In this document: positions 23,571 to 38,394 of the stretch, piece after piece
Position numbering within the stretch: position 1 is the stretch's first letter
Layout: the number at the start of each line of letters is the position of its first letter
Assembly (NCBI RefSeq): GCF_954871325.1
Contig: NW_027051077.1
Location: 29,271-93,270 of the forward strand
DNA length: 64,000 bases
From: Gordionus sp. m RMFG-2023
Lineage: Eukaryota > Nematomorpha > Gordioida > Chordodea > Parachordodidae
Direction of reading: 5' to 3'
Translations under genes and position numbers: made by a program
The notes under the pieces: model-generated
What the model was told of the DNA's origin: nothing
The model's input: the letters and a program-made list of their open reading frames with translations, nothing else
Databases searched by the model: none

Positions 23571-26500
23571 GATAAATCGTTGTTAAAGCGAAAAAAGCGC
23601 TAGTACTAATTAAATTGAAACGATAAATCGTTGGGGAATTATATTGTTAAAGCGAAAAAAGCGCTAGTACAAATTAAATTGAAACGATAAATCGTTGGAA
23701 AATTATATTGTTAAAGCGAAAAAAGCGCCAGTACAAATTAAATTGAAACGATAAATCGTTGGAGAATTATATTGTTAAAGCGAAAAAAGCGTCAGTACAA
23801 ATTAAATTGAAACGATAAATCGTTGTTAAAGCGAAAAAAGCGCTAGTACTAATTAAATTGAAACGATAAATCGTTCGCGAATTATATTGTTAAAGCGAAA
23901 AAAGCGATAGTACATATTAAATTGAAACGATAAATCGTTGGAAAATTATATTGTTAAAGCGAAAAAAGCGCTAGTACTAATTAAATTGAAACGATAAATC
24001 GTTGGAAAATTATATTGTTAAAGCGAAAAAAGCGCCAGTACAAATTAAATTGAAACGATAAATCGTTGGGAAATTATATTGTTAAAGCGAAAAAAGCGCT
24101 AGTACAAATTAAATTGAAACGATAAATCGTTGTTAAAGCGAAAAAAGCGCTAGTACTAATTAAATTGAAACGATAAATCGTTGGGAAATTATATTGTTAA
24201 AGCGAAAAAAGCGCCAGTACAAATTAAATTGAAACGATAAATCGTTGGGAAATTATATTGTTAAAGCGAAAAAAGCGCCAGTACAAATTAAATTGAAACG
24301 ATAAATCGTTGGAGAATTATATTGTTAAAGCGAAAAAAGCGTCAGTACAAATTAAATTGAAACGAGAAATCGTTGTTAAAGCGAAAAAAGCGCTAGTACT
24401 AATTAAATTGAAACGATAAATCGTTGGGGAATTATATTGTTAAAGCGAAAAAAGCGCCAGTACAAATTAAATTGAAACGATAAATCGTTGGAAAATTATA
24501 TTGTTAAAGCGAAAAAAGCGCTAGTACTAATTAAATTGAAACGATAAATCGTTGGGGAATTATATTATTAAAGCGAAAAAAGCGCTAGTACTAATTAAAT
24601 TGAAACGATAAATCGTTGGGAAATTATATTGTTAAAGCGAAAAAAGCGCCAGTACAAATTAAATTGAAACGATAAATCGTTGGGGAATTATATTGTTAAA
24701 GCGAAAAAAGCGCTAGTACAAATTAAATTGAAACGATAAATCGTTGGGGAATTATATTGTTAAAGCGAAAAAAGCGCCAGTACAAATTAAATTGAAACGA
24801 TAAATCGTTGGAAAATTATATTGTTAAAGCGAAAAAAGCGCCAGTACAAATTAAATTGAAACGATAAATCGTTGGGGAATTATATTGTTAAAGCGAAAAA
24901 AGCGCTAGTACAAATTAAATTGAAACGATAAATCGTTGGGGAATTATATTGTTAAAGCGAAAAAAGCGCCAGTACAAATTAAATTGAAACGATAAATCGT
25001 TGGGAAATTATATTGTTAAAGCGAAAAAAGCGCTAGTACAAATTAAATTGAAACGATAAATCGTTGTTAAAGCGAAAAAAGCGCTAGTACTAATTAAATT
25101 GAAACGATAAATCGTTGGGGAATTATATTATTAAAGCGAAAAAAGCGCTAGTACAAATTAAATTGAAACGATAAATCGTTGGGGAATTATATTGTTAAAG
25201 CGAAAAAAGCGCCAGTACAAATTAAATTGAAACGATAAATCGTTGGAAAATTATATTGTTAAAGCGAAAAAAGCGCTAGTACTAATTAAATTGAAACGAT
25301 AAATCGTTGGGAAATTATATTGTTAATGCGAAAAAAGCGCCAGTACAAATTAAATTGAAACGATAAATCGTTGGGGAATTATATTGTTAAAGCGAAAAAA
25401 GCGCCAGTACAAATTAAATTGAAACGATAAATCGTTGGGGAATTATATTGTTAAAGCGAAAAAAGCGCTAGTACAAATTAAATTGAATTGATAAATCGTT
25501 GTTAAAGCGAAAAAAGCGCTAGCACTAATTAAATTGAAACGATAAATCGTTGGGAAATTATATTGTTAAAGCGAAAAAAGCGCCAGTACAAATTAAATTG
25601 AAACGATAAATCGTTGGGGAATTATATTGTTAAAGCGAAAAAAGCGCTAGTACAAATTAAATTGAAACGATAAATTGTTGGGAAATTATATTGTTAAAGC
25701 GAAAATAGCGCCAGTACAAATTAAATTGAAACGATAAATCGTTGGGGAATTATATTGTTAAAGCGAAAAAAGCGCTAGTACAAATTAAATTGAAACGATA
25801 AATCGTTGTTAAAGCGAAAAAAGCGCTAGTACTAATTAAATTGAAACGATAAATCGTTGGGAAATTATATTGTTAAAGCGAAAAAAGCTCCAGTACAAAT
25901 TAAATTGAAACGATAAATCGTTGGGGAATTATATTGTTAAAGCGAAAAAAGCGCTAGTACAAATTAAATTGAAACGATAAATCGTTGTTAAAGCGAAAAA
26001 AGCGCTAGTACTAATTAAATTGAAACGATAAATCGTTGGGAAATTATATTGTTAATGCGAAAAAAGCGCCAGTACAAATTAAATTGAAACGATAAATCGT
26101 TGGGGAATTATATTGTTAAAGCGAAAAAAGCGCCAGTACAAATTAAATTGAAACGATAAATCGTTGGGGAATTATATTGTTAAAGCGAAAAAAGCGCTAG
26201 TACAAATTAAATTGAAACGATAAATCGTTGTTAAAGCGAAAAAAGCGCTAGTACTAATTAAATTGAAACGATAAATCGTTGGAAAATTATATTGTTAAAG
26301 CGAAAAAAGCGCCAGTACAAATAAAATTGAAACGATAAATCGTTGGGAAATTATATTGTTAAAGCGAAAAAAGCGCTAGTACAAATTAAATTGAAACGAT
26401 AAATCGTTGTTAAAGCGAAAAAAGCGCTAATACTAATTAAATTGAAACGATAAATCGTTGGGAAATTATATTGTTAAAGCGAAAAAAGCGCCAGTACAAA

Positions 26501-28443
26501 TTAAATTGAAACGATAAATCGTTGGAAAATTATATTGTTAAAGCGAAAAAAGCGCCAGTACAAATTAAATTGAAACGATAAATCGTTGGGGAATTATATT
26601 GTTAAAGCGAAAAAAGCGCTAGTACTAATTAAATTGAAACGATAAATCGTTGTTAAAGCGAAAAAAGCGCTAGTACTAATTAAATTGAAACGATAAATCG
26701 TTGGGGAATTATATTGTTAAAGCGAAAAAAGCGCCAGTACAAATTAAATTGAAACGATAAATCGTTGGAAAATTATATTGTTAAAGCGAAAAAAGCGCCA
26801 GTACAAATTAAATTGAAACGATAAATCGTTGGAGAATTATATTGTTAAAGCGAAAAAAGCGTCAGTACAAATTAAATTGAAACGAGAAATCGTTGTTAAA
26901 GCGAAAAAAGCGCTAGTACTAATTAAATTGAAACGATAAATCGTTCGCGAATTATATTGTTAAAGCGAAAAAAGCGATAGTACATATTAAATTGAAACGA
27001 TAAATCGTTGGAAAATTATATTGTTAAAGCGAAAAAAGCGCTAGTACTAATTAAATTGAAACGATAAATCGTTGGGGAATTATATTATTAAAGCGAAAAA
27101 AGCGCTAGTACAAATTAAATTGAAACGATAAATCGTTGTTAAAGCGAAAAAAGCGCTAGTACTAATTAAATTGAAACGATAAATCGTTGGAAAATTATAT
27201 TGTTAAAGCGAAAAAAGCGCCAGTACAAATTAAATTGAAACGATAAATCGTTGGGAAATTATATTGTTAAAGCGAAAAAAGCGCTAGTACAAATTAAATT
27301 GAAACGATAAATCGTTGTTAAAGCGAAAAAAGCGCTAGTACTAATTAAATTGAAACGATAAATCGTTGGGAAATTATATTGTTAAAGCGAAAAAAGCGCC
27401 AGTACAAATTAAATTGAAACGATAAATCGTTGGGGAATTATATTGTTAAAGCGAAAAAAGCGCCAGTACAAATTAAATTGAAACGATAAATCGTTGGGGA
27501 ATTATATTGTTAAAGCGAAAAAAGCGCTAGTACAAATTAAATTGAAACGATAAATCGTTGTTAAAGCGAAAAAAGCGCTAGTACTAATTAAATTGAAACG
27601 ATAAATCGTTGGGAAATTATATTGTTAAAGCGAAAAAAGCGCCAGTACAAATTAAATTGAAACGATAAATCGTTGGGGAATTATATTGTTAAAGCGAAAA
27701 AAGCGCTAGTACAAATTAAATTGAAACGATAAATCGTTGTTAAAGCGAAAAAAGCGCTAGTACTAATTAAATTGAAACGATAAATCGTTGGGAAATTATA
27801 TTGTTAAAGCGAAAAAAGCGCCAGTACAAATTAAATTGAAACGATAAATCGTTGGGGAATTATATTGTTAAAGCGAAAAAAGCGCTAGTACAAATTAAAT
27901 TGAAACGATAAATCGTTGTTAAAGCGAAAAAAGCGCTAGTACAAATTAAATTGAAACGATAAATCGTTGGCGAATTATATTGTTAAAGCGAAAAAAGCGC
28001 CAGTACAAATTAAATTGAAACGATAAATCGTTGGGGAATTATATTGTTAAAGCGAAAAAAGCGCTAGTACAAATTAAATTGAAACGATAAATCGTTGTTA
28101 AAGCGAAAAAAGCGCTAGTACTAATTAAATTGAAACGATAAATCGTTGGGAAATTATATTGTTAAAGCGAAAAAAGCGCCAGTACAAATTAAATTGAAAC
28201 GATAAATCGTTGGGGAATTATATTGTTAAAGCGAAAAAAGCGCTAGTACAAATTAAATTGAAACGATAAATCGTTGGGAAATTATATTGTTAAAGCGAAA
28301 ATAGCGCCAGTACAAATTAAATTGAAACGATAAATCGTTGGGGAATTATATTGTTAAAGCGAAAAAAGCGCTAGTACAAATTAAATTGAAACGATAAATC
28401 GTTGTTAAAGCGAAAAAAGCGCTAGTACTTATTAAATTGAAAC

Positions 28444-28552
28444 GATAAATCGTTGGGAAATTATATTGTTAAAGCGAAAAAAGCGCCAGTACAAATTAAA
28501 TTGAATTATATTGTTAAAGCGAAAAAAGCGCTAGTACAAATTAAATTGAAAC
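28444..28552. repeat. 109-bp fused pair with 45-bp unit
   Basis: This is a copy of the junction at 19,014 (offset 9,430), inside 3,060-bp unit 1. Confidence 0.92.
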
Positions 28553-28667
28553 GATAAATCGTTGTTAAAGCGAAAAAAGCGCTAGTACTAATTAAATTGA
28601 AACGATAAATTGTTGGGAAATTATATTGTTAAAGCGAAAAAAGCGCCAGTACAAATTAAATTGAAAC

Positions 28668-28728
28668 AAATCGTTGGGGAATTATATTGTTAAAGCGAAA
28701 AAAGCGCCAGTACAAATTAAATTGAAAC
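28668..28728. repeat. 61-bp monomer lacking gat
   Basis: This is a copy of the 19,238 unit (offset 9,430), inside 3,060-bp unit 1. Confidence 0.9.
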
Positions 28729-31503
28729 GATAAATCGTTGGGGAATTATATTGTTAAAGCGAAAAAAGCGCTAGTACAAATTAAATTGAAACGATAAATC
28801 GTTGTTAAAGCGAAAAAAGCGCTAGTACTAATTAAATTGAAACGATAAATCGTTGGAAAATTATATTGTTAAAGCGAAAAAAGCGCCAGTACAAATTAAA
28901 TTGAAACGATAAATCGTTGGGGAATTATATTGTTAAAGCGAAAAAAGCGCCAGTACAAATTAAATTGAAACGATAAATCGTTGGGGAATTATATTGTTAA
29001 AGCGAAAAAAGCGCTAGTACAAATTAAATTGAAACGATAAATCGTTGTTAAAGCGAAAAAAGCGCTAGTACTAATTAAATTGAAACGATAAATCGTTGGG
29101 AAATTATATTGTTAAAGCGAAAAAAGCGCTAGTACAAATTACATTGAAACGATAAATCGTTGGGGAATTATATTGTTAAAGCGAAAAAAGCGCTAGTACT
29201 AATTAAATTGAAACGATAAATCGTTGGGGAATTATATTATTAAAGCGAAAAAAGCGCTAGTACAAATTAAATTGAAACGATAAATCGTTGTTAAAGCGAA
29301 AAAAGCGCCAATACAAATTAAATTGAAACGATAAATCGTTGGGGAATTATATTGTTAAAGCGAAATAAGCGCTAGTACAAATTAAATTGAAACGATAAAT
29401 CGTTGTTAAAGCGAAAAAAGCGCTAATACTAATTAAATTGAAACGATAAATTGTTTGGAAATTATATTGTTAAAGCGAAAAAAGCGCCAGTACAAATTAA
29501 ATTGAAACGATAAATCGTTGGGGAATTATATTGTTAAAGCGAAAAAAGCGCCAGTACAAATTAAATTGAAACGATAAATCGTTGGGGAATTATATTGTTA
29601 AAGCGAAAAAAGCGCTAGTACAAATTAAATTGAAACGATAAATCGTTGTTAAAGCGAAAAAAGCGCTAGTACTAATTAAATTGAAACGATAAATCGTTGG
29701 AAAATTATATTGTTAAAGCGAAAAAAGCGCCAGTACAAATTAAATTGAAACGATAAATCGTTGGGGAATTATATTGTTAAAGCGAAAAAAGCGCCAGTAC
29801 AAATTAAATTGAAACGATAAATCGTTGGGGAATTATATTGTTAAAGCGAAAAAAGCGCTAGTACAAATTAAATTGAAACGATAAATCGTTGTTAAAGCGA
29901 AAAAAGCGCTAGTACTAATTAAATTGAAACGATAAATCGTTGGAAAATTATATTGTTAAAGCGAAAAAAGCGCCAGTACAAATTAAATTGAAACGATAAA
30001 TCGTTGGGGAATTATATTGTTAAAGCGAAAAAAGCGCTAGTACAAATTAAATTGAAACGATAAATCGTTGTTAAAGCGAAAAAAGCGCTAGTACTAATTA
30101 AATTGAAACGATAAATCGTTGGGAAATTATATTGTTAAAGCGAAAAAAGCGCTAGTACAAATTACATTGAAACGATAAATCGTTGGGGAATTATATTGTT
30201 AAAGCGAAAAAAGCGCTAGTACTAATTAAATTGAAACGATAAATCGTTGGAAAATTATATTGTTAAAGCGAAAAAAGCGCCAGTACAAATTAAATTGAAA
30301 CGATAAATCGTTGGGAAATTATATTGTTAAAGCGAAAAAAGCGCTAGTACAAATTAAATTGAAACGATAAATCGTTGTTAAAGCGAAAAAAGCGCTAGTA
30401 CTAATTAAATTGAAACGATAAATCGTTGGGAAATTATATTGTTAAAGCGAAAAAAGCGCCAGTACAAATTAAATTGAAACGATAAATCGTTGGGGAATTA
30501 TATTGTTAAAGCGAAAAAAGCGCCAGTACAAATTAAATTGAAACGATAAATCGTTGGGGAATTATATTGTTAAAGCGAAAAAAGCGCTAGTACAAATTAA
30601 ATTGAAACGATAAATCGTTGTTAAAGCGAAAAAAGCGCTAGTACTAATTAAATTGAAACGATAAATCGTTGGGAAATTATATTGTTAAAGCGAAAAAAGC
30701 GCCAGTACAAATTAAATTGAAACGATAAATCGTTGGGGAATTATATTGTTAAAGCGAAAAAAGCGCTAGTACAAATTAAATTGAAACGATAAATCGTTGT
30801 TAAAGCGAAAAAAGCGCTAGTACTAATTAAATTGAAACGATAAATCGTTGGGAAATTATATTGTTAAAGCGAAAAAAGCGCCAGTACAAATTAAATTGAA
30901 ACGATAAATCGTTGGGGAATTATATTGTTAAAGCGAAAAAAGCGCTAGTACAAATTAAATTGAAACGATAAATCGTTGTTAAAGCGAAAAAAGCGCTAGT
31001 ACAAATTAAATTGAAACGATAAATCGTTGGCGAATTATATTGTTAAAGCGAAAAAAGCGCCAGTACAAATTAAATTGAAACGATAAATCGTTGGGGAATT
31101 ATATTGTTAAAGCGAAAAAAGCGCTAGTACAAATTAAATTGAAACGATAAATCGTTGTTAAAGCGAAAAAAGCGCTAGTACTAATTAAATTGAAACGATA
31201 AATCGTTGGGAAATTATATTGTTAAAGCGAAAAAAGCGCCAGTACAAATTAAATTGAAACGATAAATCGTTGGGGAATTATATTGTTAAAGCGAAAAAAG
31301 CGCTAGTACAAATTAAATTGAAACGATAAATCGTTGGGAAATTATATTGTTAAAGCGAAAATAGCGCCAGTACAAATTAAATTGAAACGATAAATCGTTG
31401 GGGAATTATATTGTTAAAGCGAAAAAAGCGCTAGTACAAATTAAATTGAAACGATAAATCGTTGTTAAAGCGAAAAAAGCGCTAGTACTTATTAAATTGA
31501 AAC

Positions 31504-31612
31504 GATAAATCGTTGGGAAATTATATTGTTAAAGCGAAAAAAGCGCCAGTACAAATTAAATTGAATTATATTGTTAAAGCGAAAAAAGCGCTAGTACAAA
31601 TTAAATTGAAAC
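31504..31612. repeat. 109-bp fused pair with 45-bp unit
   Basis: This is the 3,060-bp-shifted copy of 28,444, inside unit 2 of the tandem duplication. Confidence 0.92.
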
Positions 31613-31727
31613 GATAAATCGTTGTTAAAGCGAAAAAAGCGCTAGTACTAATTAAATTGAAACGATAAATTGTTGGGAAATTATATTGTTAAAGCGAAAA
31701 AAGCGCCAGTACAAATTAAATTGAAAC

Positions 31728-31788
31728 AAATCGTTGGGGAATTATATTGTTAAAGCGAAAAAAGCGCCAGTACAAATTAAATTGAAAC
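31728..31788. repeat. 61-bp monomer lacking gat
   Basis: This is the 3,060-bp-shifted copy of 28,668, inside unit 2 of the tandem duplication. Confidence 0.9.
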
Positions 31789-34700
31789 GATAAATCGTTG
31801 GGGAATTATATTGTTAAAGCGAAAAAAGCGCTAGTACAAATTAAATTGAAACGATAAATCGTTGTTAAAGCGAAAAAAGCGCTAGTACTAATTAAATTGA
31901 AACGATAAATCGTTGGAAAATTATATTGTTAAAGCGAAAAAAGCGCCAGTACAAATTAAATTGAAACGATAAATCGTTGGGGAATTATATTGTTAAAGCG
32001 AAAAAAGCGCCAGTACAAATTAAATTGAAACGATAAATCGTTGGGGAATTATATTGTTAAAGCGAAAAAAGCGCTAGTACAAATTAAATTGAAACGATAA
32101 ATCGTTGTTAAAGCGAAAAAAGCGCTAGTACTAATTAAATTGAAACGATAAATCGTTGGGAAATTATATTGTTAAAGCGAAAAAAGCGCTAGTACAAATT
32201 ACATTGAAACGATAAATCGTTGGGGAATTATATTGTTAAAGCGAAAAAAGCGCTAGTACTAATTAAATTGAAACGATAAATCGTTGGGGAATTATATTAT
32301 TAAAGCGAAAAAAGCGCTAGTACAAATTAAATTGAAACGATAAATCGTTGTTAAAGCGAAAAAAGCGCCAGTACAAATTAAATTGAAACGATAAATCGTT
32401 GGGGAATTATATTGTTAAAGCGAAATAAGCGCTAGTACAAATTAAATTGAAACGATAAATCGTTGTTAAAGCGAAAAAAGCGCTAATACTAATTAAATTG
32501 AAACGATAAATTGTTTGGAAATTATATTGTTAAAGCGAAAAAAGCGCCAGTACAAATTAAATTGAAACGATAAATCGTTGGGGAATTATATTGTTAAAGC
32601 GAAAAAAGCGCCAGTACAAATTAAATTGAAACGATAAATCGTTGGGGAATTATATTGTTAAAGCGAAAAAAGCGCTAGTACAAATTAAATTGAAACGATA
32701 AATCGTTGTTAAAGCGAAAAAAGCGCTAGTACTAATTAAATTGAAACGATAAATCGTTGGAAAATTATATTGTTAAAGCGAAAAAAGCGCCAGTACAAAT
32801 TAAATTGAAACGATAAATCGTTGGGGAATTATATTGTTAAAGCGAAAAAAGCGCCAGTACAAATTAAATTGAAACGATAAATCGTTGGGGAATTATATTG
32901 TTAAAGCGAAAAAAGCGCTAGTACAAATTAAATTGAAACGATAAATCGTTGTTAAAGCGAAAAAAGCGCTAGTACTAATTAAATTGAAACGATAAATCGT
33001 TGGAAAATTATATTGTTAAAGCGAAAAAAGCGCCAGTACAAATTAAATTGAAACGATAAATCGTTGGGGAATTATATTGTTAAAGCGAAAAAAGCGCTAG
33101 TACAAATTAAATTGAAACGATAAATCGTTGTTAAAGCGAAAAAAGCGCTAGTACTAATTAAATTGAAACGATAAATCGTTGGGAAATTATATTGTTAAAG
33201 CGAAAAAAGCGCTAGTACAAATTACATTGAAACGATAAATCGTTGGGGAATTATATTGTTAAAGCGAAAAAAGCGCTAGTACTAATTAAATTGAAACGAT
33301 AAATCGTTGGGGAATTATATTATTAAAGCGAAAAAAGCGCTAGTACAAATTAAATTGAAACGATAAATCGTTGTTAAAGCGAAAAAAGCGCTAGTACTAA
33401 TTAAATTGAAACGATAAATCGTTAGAAAATTATATTGTTAAAGCGAAAAAAGCGCCAGTACAAATTAAATTGAAACGATAAATCGTTGGGAAATTATATT
33501 GTTAAAGCGAAAAAAGCGCTAGTACAAATTAAATTGAAACGATAAATCGTTGTTAAAGCGAAAAAAGCGCTAGTACTAATTAAATTGAAACGATAAATCG
33601 TTGGGAAATTATATTGTTAATGCGAAAAAAGCGCCAGTACAAATTAAATTGAAACGATAAATCGTTGGGGAATTATATTGTTAAAGCGAAAAAAGCGCCA
33701 GTACAAATTAAATTGAAACGATAAATCGTTGGGGAATTATATTGTTAAAGCGAAAAAAGCGCTAGTACAAATTAAATTGAAACGATAAATCGTTGTTAAA
33801 GCGAAAAAAGCGCTAGTACTAATTAAATTGAAACGATAAATCGTTGGAAAATTATATTGTTATTGCGAAAAAAGCGCCAGTACAAATAAAATTGAAACGA
33901 TAAATCGTTGGGAAATTATATTGTTAAAGCGAAAAAAGCGCTAGTACAAATTAAATTGAAACGATAAATCGTTGTTAAAGCGAAAAAAGCGCTAATACTA
34001 ATTAAATTGAAACGATAAATCGTTGGGAAATTATATTGTTAAAGCGAAAAAAGCGCCAGTACAAATTAAATTGAAACGATAAATCGTTGGAAAATTATAT
34101 TGTTAAAGCGAAAAAAGCGCCAGTACAAATTAAATTGAAACGATAAATCGTTGGGGAATTATATTGTTAAAGCGAAAAAAGCGCCAGTACAAATTAAATT
34201 GAAACGATAAATCGTTGGGGAATTATATTGTTAAAGCGAAAAAAGCGCTAGTACAAATTAAATTGAAACGATAAATCGTTGTTAAAGCGAAAAAAGCGCT
34301 AGTACTAATTAAATTGAAACGATAAATCGTTGGGGAATTATATTGTTAAAGCGAAAAAAGCGCCAGTACAAATTAAATTGAAACGATAAATCGTTGGAAA
34401 ATTATATTGTTAAAGCGAAAAAAGCGCTAGTACTAATTAAATTGAAACGATAAATCGTTGGGGAATTATATTATTAAAGCGAAAAAAGCGCTAGTACTAA
34501 TTAAATTGAAACGATAAATCGTTGGGAAATTATATTGTTAAAGCGAAAAAAGCGCCAGTACAAATTAAATTGAAACGATAAATCGTTGGGGAATTATATT
34601 GTTAAAGCGAAAAAAGCGCTAGTACAAATTAAATTGAAACGATAAATCGTTGGGGAATTATATTGTTAAAGCGAAAAAAGCGCCAGTACAAATTAAATTG

Positions 34701-37700
34701 AAACGATAAATCGTTGGAAAATTATATTGTTAAAGCGAAAAAAGCGCTAGTACTAATTAAATTGAAACGATAAATCGTTGGGGAATTATATTGTTAAAGC
34801 GAAAAAAGCGCCAGTACAAATTAAATTGAAACGATAAATCGTTGGAAAATTATATTGTTAAAGCGAAAAAAGCGCTAGTACTAATTAAATTGAAACGATA
34901 AATCGTTGGGGAATTATATTATTAAAGCGAAAAAAGCGCTAGTACAAATTAAATTGAAACGATAAATCGTTGTTAAAGCGAAAAAAGCGCTAGTACTAAT
35001 TAAATTGAAACGATAAATCGTTGGAAAATTATATTGTTAAAGCGAAAAAAGCGCCAGTACAAATTAAATTGAAACGATAAATCGTTGGGAAATTATATTG
35101 TTAAAGCGAAAAAAGCGCTAGTACAAATTAAATTGAAACGATAAATCGTTGTTAAAGCGAAAAAAGCGCTAGTACTAATTAAATTGAAACGATAAATCGT
35201 TGGGAAATTATATTGTTAATGCGAAAAAAGCGCCAGTACAAATTAAATTGAAACGATAAATCGTTGGGGAATTATATTGTTAAAGCGAAAAAAGCGCCAG
35301 TACAAATTAAATTGAAACGATAAATCGTTGGGGAATTATATTGTTAAAGCGAAAAAAGCGCTAGTACAAATTAAATTGAATTGATAAATCGTTGTTAAAG
35401 CGAAAAAAGCGCTAGCACTAATTAAATTGAAACGATAAATCGTTGGGAAATTATATTGTTAAAGCGAAAAAAGCGCCAGTACAAATTAAATTGAAACGAT
35501 AAATCGTTGGGGAATTATATTGTTAAAGCGAAAAAAGCGCTAGTACAAATTAAATTGAAACGATAAATTGTTGGGAAATTATATTGTTAAAGCGAAAATA
35601 GCGCCAGTACAAATTAAATTGAAACGATAAATCGTTGGGGAATTATATTGTTAAAGCGAAAAAAGCGCTAGTACAAATTAAATTGAAACGATAAATCGTT
35701 GTTAAAGCGAAAAAAGCGCTAGTACTAATTAAATTGAAACGATAAATCGTTGGGAAATTATATTGTTAAAGCGAAAAAAGCTCCAGTACAAATTAAATTG
35801 AAACGATAAATCGTTGGGGAATTATATTGTTAAAGCGAAAAAAGCGCTAGTACAAATTAAATTGAAACGATAAATCGTTGTTAAAGCGAAAAAAGCGCTA
35901 GTACTAATTAAATTGAAACGATAAATCGTTGGGAAATTATATTGTTAATGCGAAAAAAGCGCCAGTACAAATTAAATTGAAACGATAAATCGTTGGGGAA
36001 TTATATTGTTAAAGCGAAAAAAGCGCCAGTACAAATTAAATTGAAACGATAAATCGTTGGGGAATTATATTGTTAAAGCGAAAAAAGCGCTAGTACAAAT
36101 TAAATTGAAACGATAAATCGTTGTTAAAGCGAAAAAAGCGCTAGTACTAATTAAATTGAAACGATAAATCGTTGGAAAATTATATTGTTAAAGCGAAAAA
36201 AGCGCCAGTACAAATAAAATTGAAACGATAAATCGTTGGGAAATTATATTGTTAAAGCGAAAAAAGCGCTAGTACAAATTAAATTGAAACGATAAATCGT
36301 TGTTAAAGCGAAAAAAGCGCTAATACTAATTAAATTGAAACGATAAATCGTTGGGAAATTATATTGTTAAAGCGAAAAAAGCGCCAGTACAAATTAAATT
36401 GAAACGATAAATCGTTGGAAAATTATATTGTTAAAGCGAAAAAAGCGCCAGTACAAATTAAATTGAAACGATAAATCGTTGGGGAATTATATTGTTAAAG
36501 CGAAAAAAGCGCTAGTACTAATTAAATTGAAACGATAAATCGTTGTTAAAGCGAAAAAAGCGCTAGTACTAATTAAATTGAAACGATAAATCGTTGGGGA
36601 ATTATATTGTTAAAGCGAAAAAAGCGCCAGTACAAATTAAATTGAAACGATAAATCGTTGGAAAATTATATTGTTAAAGCGAAAAAAGCGCCAGTACAAA
36701 TTAAATTGAAACGATAAATCGTTGGAGAATTATATTGTTAAAGCGAAAAAAGCGTCAGTACAAATTAAATTGAAACGAGAAATCGTTGTTAAAGCGAAAA
36801 AAGCGCTAGTACTAATTAAATTGAAACGATAAATCGTTCGCGAATTATATTGTTAAAGCGAAAAAAGCGATAGTACATATTAAATTGAAACGATAAATCG
36901 TTGGAAAATTATATTGTTAAAGCGAAAAAAGCGCTAGTACTAATTAAATTGAAACGATAAATCGTTGGGGAATTATATTATTAAAGCGAAAAAAGCGCTA
37001 GTACAAATTAAATTGAAACGATAAATCGTTGTTAAAGCGAAAAAAGCGCTAGTACTAATTAAATTGAAACGATAAATCGTTGGAAAATTATATTGTTAAA
37101 GCGAAAAAAGCGCCAGTACAAATTAAATTGAAACGATAAATCGTTGGGAAATTATATTGTTAAAGCGAAAAAAGCGCTAGTACAAATTAAATTGAAACGA
37201 TAAATCGTTGTTAAAGCGAAAAAAGCGCTAGTACTAATTAAATTGAAACGATAAATCGTTGGGAAATTATATTGTTAAAGCGAAAAAAGCGCCAGTACAA
37301 ATTAAATTGAAACGATAAATCGTTGGGGAATTATATTGTTAAAGCGAAAAAAGCGCCAGTACAAATTAAATTGAAACGATAAATCGTTGGGGAATTATAT
37401 TGTTAAAGCGAAAAAAGCGCTAGTACAAATTAAATTGAAACGATAAATCGTTGTTAAAGCGAAAAAAGCGCTAGTACTAATTAAATTGAAACGATAAATC
37501 GTTGGGAAATTATATTGTTAAAGTGAAAAAAGCGCCAGTACAAATTAAATTGAAACGATAAATCGTTGGGGAATTATATTGTTAAAGCGAAAAAAGCGCT
37601 AGTACAAATTAAATTGAAACGATAAATCGTTGGGAAATTATATTGTTAAAGCGAAAAAAGCGCCAGTACAAATTAAATTGAAACGATAAATCGTTGGCGA

Positions 37701-38170
37701 ATTATATTGTTAAAGCGAAAAAAGCGCCAGTACAAATTAAATTGAAACGATAAATCGTTGGGGAATTATATTGTTAAAGCGAAAAAAGCGCTAGTACAAA
37801 TTAAATTGAAACGATAAATCGTTGTTAAAGCGAAAAAAGCGCTAGTACTAATTAAATTGAAACGATAAATCGTTGGGAAATTATATTGTTAAAGCGAAAA
37901 AAGCGCCAGTACAAATTAAATTGAAACGATAAATCGTTGGGGAATTATATTGTTAAAGCGAAAAAAGCGCTAGTACAAATTAAATTGAAACGATAAATCG
38001 TTGGGAAATTATATTGTTAAAGCGAAAATAGCGCCAGTACAAATTAAATTGAAACGATAAATCGTTGGGGAATTATATTGTTAAAGCGAAAAAAGCGCTA
38101 GTACAAATTAAATTGAAACGATAAATCGTTGTTAAAGCGAAAAAAGCGCTAGTACTTATTAAATTGAAAC

Positions 38171-38279
38171 GATAAATCGTTGGGAAATTATATTGTTAAA
38201 GCGAAAAAAGCGCCAGTACAAATTAAATTGAATTATATTGTTAAAGCGAAAAAAGCGCTAGTACAAATTAAATTGAAAC
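38171..38279. repeat. 109-bp fused pair with 45-bp unit
   Basis: This is the 32,877-bp-offset copy of 5,294, preceded by the actTatt 51-mer as there. Confidence 0.92.
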
Positions 38280-38394
38280 GATAAATCGTTGTTAAAGCGA
38301 AAAAAGCGCTAGTACTAATTAAATTGAAACGATAAATTGTTGGGAAATTATATTGTTAAAGCGAAAAAAGCGCCAGTACAAATTAAATTGAAAC

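Larger units (their letters stand above)
27178..30237. repeat. 3,060-bp tandem duplication, unit 1
   Basis: It is bounded by ggaaaatt-head monomers that follow an actaatt tail. Its length fits 35 x 64 + 14 x 51 + one 45 + one 61 bp (51 monomers), by arithmetic rather than counting. It has the 45-bp junction at 28,503, the 61-mer at 28,668 and gcgccAatac at 29,311. Confidence 0.92.
30238..33297. repeat. 3,060-bp tandem duplication, unit 2
   Basis: It directly abuts unit 1 and has the same boundaries; the 45-bp junction (31,563) and 61-mer (31,728) are both shifted by exactly 3,060. It differs at 32,371 (G, unit 1 has A at 29,311). The breakpoint falls inside a stretch common to both flanking monomers, as expected for unequal exchange. 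Similarity ends at 33,298, where a ggggaatt/tattatt unit replaces the ggaaaatt unit. Confidence 0.92.
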
